Translations under genes and position numbers: made by a program
DNA from: Pardosa pseudoannulata
Taxonomy: Eukaryota > Arthropoda > Arachnida > Araneae > Lycosidae
Length of the DNA stretch: 64,000 nucleotides
Reading direction: 5' to 3'
Assembly: GCA_032207245.1 (NCBI GenBank)
Contig: CM063498.1
Coordinates: 95,915,870-95,979,869 of the forward strand
Part shown: piece by piece, positions 14,445 through 26,600 of the stretch
Position numbering within the stretch: position 1 is the first letter of the stretch
Layout of the letters: each line of letters starts with the position of its first letter
The notes under the pieces: model-generated
What the model was told of the DNA's origin: nothing
Databases searched by the model: none
The model's input: the letters and a program-made list of their open reading frames with translations, nothing else

Positions 14445-17400
14445 TAAAGTTTAGAGATATAGTTTTATTGTCTGTAACTAATATTCTGAGTGTGATAGTT
14501 TGGAAATTAAAATCCTTTTCATTGCCATCTTTTTATAATAGTGACTTTATCCCCCCCCCTTCAATCTTCTATTGAGCAATATTAGCATTTGTTTTTGTCA
14601 GAGGTCTTTGCTTTTTATTTATTTTTGTGTGCATTCTGCTAAGTCTTATTTTTGTTGCACGGATAAATTTCTGCAGAACCTGAAGCTTGCCAACCTGATG
14701 AATTTAGATGCAGCAATGGCCAATGTATTGAAAGCAATTTGCGCTGTAACAGGCAATATGATTGCAGAGATGGCTCTGATGAAAGGGATTGTGGTAGGTG
14801 AAAAATGTATTCTTACAATTGCAAATTGGAAAATGCTTATAATTTATGAACTAATTTTAAATGCTGTAATTTCTTAGTAAATTTTTAAAAGATAACTAAG
14901 TGGAATGTTATTCAAAATTTTTTTTAGTCTTTTATCTGCAGCAGAATGCAGTAAATGATGATTTTATAATGCAAGTGAATAATTTTGCACTTTTCAAACC
15001 TTGTAAAATTGCACTTGTAAAATTTAAAACTAACTTTTATATTTTAAGTAAGTATAACCATTTATTAGCTTAAAATATTAAGCTTTATATTTCAGATCTA
15101 TGTGTGGTTGGTTGATTTAAATCAGCTTGATATAAATCGTGATTTAAATCTCTGGATTAAAAATAATTCATTTAAATTGAGAATATTTTTTCACACTTCA
15201 TGAATTTGTTTAAATTTGTTTTCTCTTATTGATAAGTAAAGGACACCACCACCAGCAGCATTTAAATGCACTGCAGCTCATACCTTATCATTTGTAAAAG
15301 GAAACTGAAGTTCACAACATTTGGTAATGAAGTATTTGGCAAAATCAGATTCCTATCAGCAGTTTCTTTCAATCTGACATTAACTCAATAATATTTTTCT
15401 TTATTCTTGTTTTTGTATTTATTTAAATACTAGTTCTTTAATGGCTCATTTGGTAAATAAATAGTTTTATGTTGTAAACAATACAAAAATATGTGTTTAG
15501 TAAGAATATGTTGATGAGGAATATCAAAAATCATATTTTATGCATTTTTAATACATAGTTTGTCATATGTAGCTAATATTGTATATTATATAGCTATGAA
15601 AATAGAATAACAAAAGCTTAACCATTAATCACAATAAATTTAATTCTAGATTACTTTCATTTGAAAGGTTTTTAAAATGAATCCAAATTGAATCCTAAAA
15701 GCTGATTTAAATTTTAATTATATTTTTTTTTGTTTAAAAATTGTACCAATCTGCTTATATGCAAATCAGAAATTCTATTCAACTGTGAAAGTAGTTAAAT
15801 GTTTTTACTTATTTTTACCATCTCTCTGAATGTGAATAAATTAATTTTAAAATCAGTTTTTTGGTACTCGATATGTTTTCTAAGTAAAATGCAGCAGTAA
15901 TACTAAAAGTTGTTTTGAAATTTCAGATGTACAGAAATAATTTGTTTTGTTTTTAACATTTATTGTTGCTAATCAGTTATACACAAGACTGTTCTTTATG
16001 CTTCTCATTTAGCTCCAGCTGCATGCCAAGCAAATCAGTTCCGTTGCAATGATGGTCAATGTATAGATAATAGCTTAAAATGTGATAGAAAATACGACTG
16101 CCGAGATGGTTCTGATGAATTAAATTGTGGTATGACAGTAATATAATTTTATTTTTGTTAGATTATTTTTCCAAAATAAATTTGGTGACAAATGTCTTAG
16201 TTTTCATGATTATTTTAATTGCTACAGTCATTTTCACTGAAAATTCTAAATATTAAAATTTTAAGTTTATTGTTTTCTTTTTGTTTTGTTTTCTTTTTTT
16301 TCTTTTACTCTATTTTGTTTGGTTTTTATTTTATTTGAATTTAGTTCCTTCTGTATGTGAACCTAATCAATTCAGATGTAACAATGGGCAGTGTATAGAT
16401 GGTAGTTTAAAATGCGACAGAAAATATGATTGCACTGATGGGTCAGATGAAACAACTTGCACCTCATGTAAGTTAATTGTAATTATGTTGAATATTATTA
16501 AATTAGCCTGTATTTTAAAAGATTATTCAAGCTCTTTTTAATGTATCATTAAATTTTCATTTTGAAAATATATATTTCGTTTAGAGAAACTATACTTAGT
16601 AGTAGTAGTAGTAAGCAATTTTATTGTATACTTCCATGCATTTTATTAATATTCAAAGTGGTTTGAGATTGTTGAATTATAATATTTTAGTTAATTAAGT
16701 GTAACAAATTTGACGTAAGCAAGCAATATCACTATAGCATACTGGAGTAAGAGCATATTTTAAATTCTTCTTGCTCTAAAATATTGTTTAAATTCAGTAT
16801 TTTAAATGGTGAAATCAGCATTAATAATCTAAATGCAATTATAATTCAGTCTCTTAAATGTGTCATTTTACTTTCCTATGCAACTGTATATTAATACTTT
16901 AATAAAAGTAATACTCAAATATTTCACTTATCTGAAAGCATTTGGTACATAATGTGATGTGAGTGAATATACTTTAATTTTGAAATAATTCTTTTAATAT
17001 TAATCTTTCTTAGTAATTGTAGTTTTTGTATTCATGCTTTATCCATATATTAGTACATATTTTAGATTATTATTAGGATTTGTTATTTAATCAAAATTAT
17101 AAAATCAGAATTTGCCATCTATATTTGCAATATACAATTAGTATTATTCCAAATAAAGAAATAATTCACTGTATGATTGCTGATTTTAGAGTTTGCACCT
17201 GAAAACTTGAAATAATAACTTGAGATGTTTTTCTCATTACATTTAACCTGTGTTATAGCACGTTGCCAGCCATCTGAATTTACATGTGATGATGGAACTT
17301 GTGTCAACGCTGAAGATCGGTGTGATGGAAGAAATGATTGTCCTGATCGTTCTGATGAAAGAGATTGTGGTTTGTAGTAATTCTTTGACCTGTAATATTA

Positions 17401-20400
17401 AATGGCAACAGACTTATCAGTGTTTCCTGTTGTCCTGAATTTAGCAGAGGACTAAAAACTTCATATTCGTGATACATATGATAAAGCTAGGTAAAAATGG
17501 GATGGAAATTTCTATTGCTTAAGAGATATGGGTCAGTTATTTGACTTGTATGTAATGTTTGACACTATGTGCTATTTTTTTAAAGGTCTTACATGAACAT
17601 AAAGATTTATAATTTCTTTCATTTATTTAGCAGTTTGCTATTAATTTTTCCAGCCAAACACTGGCTGATTGGTTAGGGCACTGATCGTTGGTACCGGAGT
17701 TCGTGGGTTCGAATCCCACTATGGTATGGATGTTCATAGTCGTTCAGAATTGGCTTTAAGCAGTAGGTCCCAGTCTCATTAGCCCTCATGGGCAAAACAG
17801 TAGACCGTAGCGCTCCAAACTAAACCAAATTATTAATTTTTCCATTAGTCCATGTACGAAAATTCATAATTATAAAATAATTATGGTTTTGCTTGTGTAA
17901 TCTCGGATTTTATGTGCTTAATGTTAAAAACTATTAAGTCGTTTGTAAAGTAATGTGTTTGAAGCAGTTTTATTGGTGATAGTTGAATTTTTTAGATTAT
18001 TGAAAAATGAAGAATTCACTGGACAAAATAATGTGGTTTTATCAGATCAAATTTGCTTATTTATATTTGGATAGCTCCACACTCCTTATGATTAACAGAC
18101 TAAAATTTTATTCCTCAAAAACTTCTGCCAGCATAATTTCTAGTAATCATTAAATCACAAATATAATAATTGTACTCCTATTACCAAGTTCAAGAATTTT
18201 GGATGTGGACTCAAATAGCTTATCTTTTAGGCATTGATAATCTTTTGTATACAAGTTTAAGTGGTTTTTTTAGTATCTGTTTTAATATAAATAGCTTATC
18301 TTTTAGGGGTTGATAATGTTTTGTATACAAGTTTCAGTGGTTTTGCTAGTATCTATTTTAATGTAAATAGCTATTCACATTGTACAGTAGTTAATATTTT
18401 ATATTCTTACTGTGAACTTGGGGTTTTATTTCAAAGGAAGGTTATGTTGATATTGGGTTTTCAAGTCATCAAAATTATTGACTTCCCATAAGACTTGCAC
18501 AATAAAATGGTACCTTAAATATATTTAATGCAGACTGGGTCAAAGCCACAAAGCAGTATGCTTCCTGCGTTGGAATATACACATTTATTGTACTCATTTA
18601 CACACATACACACAACTAATGTATGTAATGCACAAATTAAGAGCTAAAAAAAAGTGAGTAGCAGAAAACTGTTAAAATTTATTTAGCACAGCAGCAATAA
18701 TGCAATATTATTTCTTGGTTTTACTAATTTAATATTTTTGAAAGTACAAGAGTTTTTGTTACTCTTGCATATTCCCTTGTAGTGTTTATGCTTGTTTCAT
18801 AAAAAAATGATCTCTTTAAAGAATAAATACTCTCAATTAACAGACTCCTTTCATTAAAAAGGAATCTGGTAACACAGAAGCAAAAAAGTTAATGGTCAGA
18901 AGTATAATTTGTTTTATATTTTGTAGGTTGCACTCCTACTCAATTCCAGTGTAATAATGGAGAGTGTTTGGATAGCAGGTCTCGTTGTGATGGAATACCT
19001 GATTGTGATGATGGCTCAGATGAACGTGATTGTCGTAAGTAATACAATCTGTGGAACCCCCCTACATCCTCTTAATATACAATAGGTTTTATAAGATGAC
19101 TTTATAATCTTTGCTTACCCTGAAATATGACAATCTGTGTGTAAGAATGTAGAAAAAGGATGTGTGAAAGAATTTCTTGCTTTTCTTTTATTAACATTTG
19201 CATGTCCCTCAGTTTCTTCTACTTTAACTTCTTGCTGTACTAACTTTGCTTCATAATTGTTCAAAATAGAGGATTGTGATGCTGTTGAATTTAGATGTAG
19301 TGATGGAAAATGTATTGAAGATACATTTCGCTGTGATGGCTTATATGACTGTGCTGATTATTCTGATGAACAGGATTGTGGTAATTCCCTCTTTTCTAAC
19401 ACTTAACAATCATTAACACTACTTTCATTATAAAATATTTGATGCTCTAAGTATTATCCTTTATACAAAAATGAAAAGTATTTTTATTTAGTATTTTTAA
19501 AATACTCAAAGTAAGTTTCACTAATGGTGTTATTTTTTGGTAGAATTTATCTGATAATTTAAGAATTTATGCTTCAGAACTTTGAAGTATTGTTTATCTG
19601 AGAATGATGTATTAGAAGAGATTTCAATTAGTCTCCTTCACCTTAAAATGTTTAAAGCATTTTTGTTGAAAAACAAAAGCTCAAAGTTTAAAAAAAAAAT
19701 TCTGAATATATTTTCTTTTCATTACAAGTATTTTTTATTTCTCCTTAAATACAAAATTTAGCATTTAACTTTTGAAACAAGTTAAAAGGATTTTTTAAAT
19801 TCTAGCAATTTTTAAATTAGTTTGAGCTCAGGGTGCTGTGGGGAAAACCCAGAATTCAAGGTATTTTGCATTAACCATCTCTGTATTTCTGGAGAAATAA
19901 AATTATAAGTTACCTCCCCTTGCTCTTTTCTGTTTACTATACAAAGTGTTCTCTATTACTTTTCAAATAAACCCCCATCTGCTGTGACATGATCTACTAG
20001 ATTCTGAATTCTAAAATAAAAAGATGAAATTTATTAAGGTACTTAGATAGCACACTACAGGAAGTTACTGAGAAAAGCACAGGTCATTTATAATTTAAAG
20101 GGGTAAAAATGCTTAGGGTTGAAAGTTTGGAAGTCTGGGAACCTACATAATAACATTAAAGATTAAATTAGTAAAAGAGACACCATTTTCATAGAACTTA
20201 GACTAAAGTATAGGCAATACTTGAAAGAGCGTACTTGTCATATTAGTTAACAAAAGAAATTGAATGCTTGTCTGTTAAAGAAATAATTCTGGTAATTTAA
20301 GAAAATTTGATGTTAATTTTTTTCATAGTAAAACTCAAATGTGTTTAGCATACTTTTATATCTTTTGAAAGACATTTTAATTTCATTATTTTAGTAAAAG

Positions 20401-23400
20401 GGATGAAAATTTTCCCATCTGAAATGTCATTTGCTAATACTTCTTTTAGTGTTCCTCTTGACTTATAAATCATTAAAATTTTCAAAATTTCCCCACCTCT
20501 GCAAATAACCCTGTAAAAGCTTAGGCATTTTTTTTAAACTTATGAGTACATATATCTAAGTAATAACTACACATTTTTATTAAGAATGTTTCCTGCATGA
20601 TAACTAATATTTGCTTAACTAACATTCTCTGCTTCCTATTTTCTAACCTATTTGCCTGTTTCTTTCCTTTCTAATCTCCTAGAAACTCGACTTTGTCGCC
20701 CTTCCCAGTTTCGTTGTGTTACTGGTTTGTGTATTGACAGGGCTAAGTATTGTGATGGATTAACTGACTGTCCTGACAAGTCAGATGAGCTGGATTGCTG
20801 TATGTGGTAATTCTCACATTATGTGGGTTTATTCTTTTAAATTAGCTTTTTATGAGCAAAAAAAAGTAGCATGTGACAGTGCTTCATATGATTTATTTTT
20901 AGAACAGTTGTGATTTCCTTCAGTAAATAATTTTGAATGAAGATTACTTTAGAATTGGATAGCATCACTTAAATTTATGTTAATTTTTAACTTCTGTATT
21001 AAACATATTTTTTACAAATTTATCCATATTTTTTTTAAATTTATGTCTCAAGTTTTATTATACAGTTAATTTGTTGTCATAAATATAAGGAAATTATGCA
21101 TAGGGATTTGTCAATACCATCAATTCCGTAATATATGTCATACATGATAATTGACTAAAAAGAAATAAAATTTCCTTGGATCGTAAGTCTTCCTGTAAAA
21201 TTTTAATTCTTTACCTCCTTTTTAATTTTGCTTTAAGAGGCATAACTTTGACACTGATAACTAACACTGATAATCTCATTTCTCACTCTGTTGTCCATTA
21301 CTCTAAATTGTCTTCCAAATCGGGCTAAGATCCCATTCTGACAGATGTGGATGTTTTATAAATTGAAGTCAAAAATAGAATAGGGCTTAAAATTCCTGGA
21401 CACAGCACATTTATTAAAAAGAAGCATTTAATTTGAAGTTCAGAAAAAAGATAAAACTAAGTGTGAGCATGCCTAGCAAAAAACACTGATCTCATTACCT
21501 ATGTTCTGACCAATTTGCATTGGAATAAAACTTACTGATACTGTGTAGCATGTTTTATATAGAATTGATACTGTGAAGCACAATATGAAGAATAAACCCA
21601 AGCCAATTAAATCACATAAGACGTACATAAACATGTTCAGTTAAAAAAAAAAATACTTTTGGACTGACAACAGAAAAAATATAATTCCTTCATATGTCAC
21701 AGACATTAAATTTTAACTTTTAAACACATAAAAGCTCTGGTTTATTTACCTAAAATTAGGGTACTGTTGATTTAATTTGTAGCAGCAGATATCCTGTAAT
21801 TTCAACCCTAGATCACTAAACTTATGAGTGTTATTGTGTCACTAATTCTTAACTTACAACAAATTAAAAACAAGTATATTTTATTTACTTTATTTCAAAC
21901 AAATTACCATAGCATACAATATCCAATTTCTTGTAATGTATATACATGTTAACTTTCATCACATAATCTATGAATTTCTTCTTCACTGTTATGTTCTTGT
22001 TCAAAGCTTGATTAAAAATAAAAATATTTAAGACAGTAAAATGCAGGATAAATGCAAAAATGTTGAATGGTCAATTATGGTTTTGATGCAAACTTCTACA
22101 TGTTATCACCTAAACATTAGATTGATATACAAGTATAACAGCTTATCTTATAAAGAATGGTAATGTTTATCAACTTTTGGCTATCATTTTCTTAAGGTAA
22201 AATCAATAAGTATTGTTAGTAAAGTGGTGGGAGCACAATGAGAACAACTCAAATTTTGAGAACTACCAGGGGTTGGGAGTCTTTTACATGAATGGTTAGT
22301 GATCTAGGGTTAATTGTAGATTTTAAGAAGTCTTTTGTATATAGCCCATTTTATTTGTGGTATAAAAATTTATGCTAACCCACATTCAAAGATAGAAGCT
22401 AATAAGTCTGGTAATTGGTATATTTTATAAAAAATTTCAGTACATAAGATATTACTAATAATTTCAGGCTAAATTGTAAACCCATTTAAGAGCATTCAGG
22501 TTCATAAAGAGTTGTAAGTTATAATATTTTTATCACTAATAATCTTGAAGGAACAAATTCTTAACTACATAGCAAAGTTACATACTTTGCTATGCAGTTA
22601 AGAATTTATTCCTTCAAGATTATTAGTGATATTTTCTTAAATACTCAGTAATGGAATATATAGTTGTACAGTTGTAGTTTTTTGAATCTGCAAAATATCT
22701 CTAGTTCTCAAATCTTTATTTTTAAGAAAAATTTTAGTCTTACTCAAAGTATTTTATCAGTGCTATGTACTTCAGTTAATTTTATGTTAGTATAAATAGG
22801 TATTTTAATTGCAGATTTTACAGGGAAGAAAGTTATTAACTTGTTTAAGTTTAAATTTTTATAGTTTATAAACAATAAGTAATTAAACACTTTGACATTG
22901 ATTTATGATTTTTCTTTAAGTTTATAGCATATAATATATTGATTGTATCTTGACAAGTAGTTAGAAAGTTTGTAATTTTATTAAATTTATTATTATGGAT
23001 TTCTCAGTATGTTTATATTATCTAATTTAAATATAATATATATACAAATATATATACAAATTAGTATTGAAAATGCATTCTTAGGAGAACCACTGTCATA
23101 ATAATTAGAAAATATAACTTTCTAATATTTTCCCTTTTCTACTAATATTTTAATGCTTTCATTCTAACTGCAAGTAACTTCCAGGGGCATGCCAGCCTGG
23201 ACAGTATGTTTGTGCAAATGGACAATGTATTGAAAGATCACAAAGGTGTGATGGAACTTTTGACTGTAGTGACTATTCTGATGAATCTGATTGTGGTGAG
23301 CCATTGAGTAATATTTACTTATAATCTATAATATTGAAACATATATTTCTATAAATTACTCTAAGTAGAAGAACAAAGAAGTTATTTCAAATAGGTCAGT

Positions 23401-23627
23401 TTATTTTAATTTTCAATCTTTAAGTAAAAAAAAGTTACTAATCTGTAATTCTTTTATAGCTCCTGAAGGTGGAATAGACATTAAAGTGTATCCTGAAAGA
23501 CAAAGTATTCGACAAGGTATGTTTTGTATGGAAGTTGTTCATTTTTTTAATTGTATTTTATTAATTACTATAAGCTAATTAGAGGCATATATACTATTAG
23601 GGAAATTTTCAGTTTAAAATTGCATTG

Positions 23628-23683
<56 letters not shown>

Positions 23684-26600
23684 CCAACACTATTATTACC
23701 GTCCACTTTATATCTGTTTGGTACAAATATTTTTAGCAATTTCTCGCCCACAGTAAATTAAAACTTTGAAATTTCATGTACTGAAGTATTTTCAATGACT
23801 ATACTTACCATGATCTTAAAAAGGTACATCTAGTACATCCTTATTAAAAGTACATAATTATTTGTTATAATTATGTACTTTTGATAAGGTTTGTTAACTT
23901 TTTCACTGTTTAGTGAAAAAATTTCTGCATGAGCCATGATAAAACTAGAGGAAAACTGGAAGGAATTTGAATCTCTTAACAGATAAAGGTTAATTATTTC
24001 ACCTGTATAAGGTTTGACTGTTTCACGCTATGTACTATTTTGCAAAAGGTCTTACATAAACATTTGAAAAGTTTAGTTGTTTAGTTTTTGTTAGTCTGTG
24101 TGAATAATCCAAAATACAATTTTGATTTTTTATATTTATCCCTAATAGTTTAACATCCTTAATGTTGTTGAAAAGGAGGGATTGGATGTTTATTCACATT
24201 GCTTTCATAACTCCTGCTACACTTATTTAATCCCTTGCCTTTAACTTAGTTTGGACATTGCAAATGTACTAATTTTTGGAGTGTCTGACCTGAGTTCAGA
24301 CAGGAGAAAAAATGGTATTTCAATAGCATGGAGCCTGCATTTGGTTCATCCAATGCAAAATACTTAATTTTCCATTTTCCCAATAAAGATATTTTCCTGT
24401 GAAAAGTTGAGCAATTTTGTGCTGTGTGCCACAATTTTTCGGATATTGTAAAATTCAGAGGAATCTGAGGGCCATGAATTTCATGACAGTTGATATAGAA
24501 AATAATATTGTTGTATTGGTTTATTATATTTATCCTGAAAATTATGTCATTCGATTTATTTTGCTGCAATTTGAGCAGTTGTTAAATCTTAGTGCCTCCT
24601 TTTTTTATTTCAATCTGCACTCTGTTTAAAAAATAGATTTATCATAACAAATATTAAAAGGCTGTTGTTTGTTGTCAGATGGTAGTACTCGAGTTCTATT
24701 CATTGTTACATTTATATACGACTTATTTATGAATACAATTCTACTAATTGTTGAATTTTGTATAAATTTTGGATGTTATGAATATCTTATATTTTTGGAA
24801 TTGCTCACTCTTTTGGATGAGCTGAATGATGGCTGAATAGTAGAGCACTGCTCTACAATTGAATTAGAATTTGTGGGTTCAAATCCTGCTGCAGGCAGGG
24901 ATGTTTGTAACCATTCAGAATTGGCTTTAAGCAGTAAGTCCTGGTCTCATCAGCTTTCCTGTGCAAAGCAGTAGACCATAGTACACCAAACCACATCACA
25001 TTCAAGGATTCAAGGTTCTTATCTCATTCAAATAAACTTAGTTTAAATGAAGTGCAGCAAAAATGTGTATGATTTAATAGGCATGCAGGAAGTCATGAGG
25101 TGTTCACATTGGATTTTTCAGTTGCATCTCTGTTCTTGCTAGGGTGTAATATGAAAATTCTAAGCATTATATTTAAATTAAATTTTTATTTTTACTGCAA
25201 ACAGGTCGAGAAGTTGTTTTCCGTTGTCGAGATGAAGGAATGCGTAGATCTCCTGTTAAATGGATTCGAGCAGACAACCGTCCTATGCCTCCTGGTAGCA
25301 CTGACAGAGGAGGTCGTCTAACGATGCCCAATATCCAACCTGAACACAGTGGTGTTTATATATGCACATCAGCTACAGCTTCTGCAAGCACATCGGCACA
25401 AAAGGCTGCCTTCCTCACTGTTCAACCATGTAAATATGCAGATTATTGTGACCTTGCAAAGATTTGGGGGCTACGACGTAGATATAAGCGAAAAATTCGT
25501 TTCTAATCTCCTTTTCCTCTTTTGTTATTCCTTATTTCATTGTAAAAAAGAAATTTACTTTTCTTTACTGCTTTTTGAAGCATTTATATTTTATTTTTGT
25601 GTTTTATTTTATTTTTGCTGCTTTAAAAAAAAAAGCAAGTATTTAATAAATTAATGGTTTTACCTGTAGCACAAACTGCTACTCCTAAGTTTAATTCCAT
25701 ACATGCTTTGAAAATGAGCATGATATTGTGATTTTTTTAATAGTATTTTTTGTCTTAAAGTTGTTAGTGTTTGCTAATCTCAGCAAATTGATAATCTTAC
25801 CCACCTTTAGATTAGTAACTTTATTTTTTCTTTTATTTTCAATGATCCATTGAATACAATGGAATGTATTATTAATTATGGTTGTAAAATTTTTCTAACT
25901 GAGGTATCCATATATACATATAACTTTTATTTTACCTGTAGTTGTATATTCATGATTTATATTCACTTTGTTGTATTTTTTTTTAATTCTTGCTAGCAAA
26001 TATATGCTAATATACTTGATGACATATTTTTCTAGTGTATAATTATGTGAACAAATATTGTTTCTTGAAATGATTAACTTTTATGAAGTCTATTAATAAT
26101 CTGTGATATTTTATTAAACTTGCATATAATTGATTTGACATTAATTAAGCATTTAATTTTTTTCTTAAATTTTTAATTATGGCTTGGTAAAATATTAAAT
26201 TAAAAATTAACTTTAATTAAAATGCATAGCTATAATACCCTTAATTGAAATCTTTAAGAGTCTGTTGTACTAAATGATAAATCAGCAATTTTTAATATCT
26301 GCAAAAGTGTAATATGGGAACTCATGGCAAAGTGGCATTGTTAAGTCTACTTGCATTTTACTACAAGAAATATTTGGTAAAGAATGGTGTTCTTAAAAGC
26401 ATTTATTTCAAGAATCTGTATTTTCATTCTTTTATGAAGAGAAAATTGCACATGAGCAATTTTCTGCTAAATTATTCTTAGAAGTAGCATAATAGGCAAT
26501 AAAAAAAAGTTTTTGTTTGAGGCAAGAAATAGTAATTTCAGTTCCTCTAGTGGATATGTTTTGGAACTTAATCTAGTCTTATTTATAAGCATAAAGACTG

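Larger units (their letters stand above)
12671..14676 (+). other. Intron with AT-only tract and TA microsatellite
   Basis: 2.0 kb. Holds an almost pure A/T tract (13261-13540), a less AT-rich segment of unknown origin (13740-14300) and a (TA)n array (14371-14446). No coding signal. Confidence 0.7.
17370..18926 (+). other. Intron with SINE and tandem repeat
   Basis: 1.6 kb. Contains the SINE at 17653-17830 and a 76-bp tandem duplication at 18213-18372. Otherwise AT-rich. Confidence 0.75.
23517..25204 (+). other. Intron with TA repeat, hairpin and SINE
   Basis: 1.7 kb. Holds (TA)n at 23632-23679, the hairpin at 23839-23889 and a SINE at about 24817-25005. A 107-codon minus-strand open frame at 24246-24569 has no recognisable domain. 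Confidence 0.75.

Noticed and set aside
14360..14575. Open frame with poly-(IY) translation
   Set aside because: It is the (TA)n microsatellite read as ATA-TAT codons.
15110..15720. GATTTAAATC-flanked DNA element of about 600 bp
   Set aside because: Only short AT-rich motifs are shared between the two sides; no target duplication and no clear inverted termini. Left as a remark on the intron.
24246..24569. 107-codon minus-strand open frame
   Set aside because: No recognisable domain, no repeated codon or splice context; in an AT-rich intron such frames occur by chance. Could be mobile-element debris, but I cannot support it.
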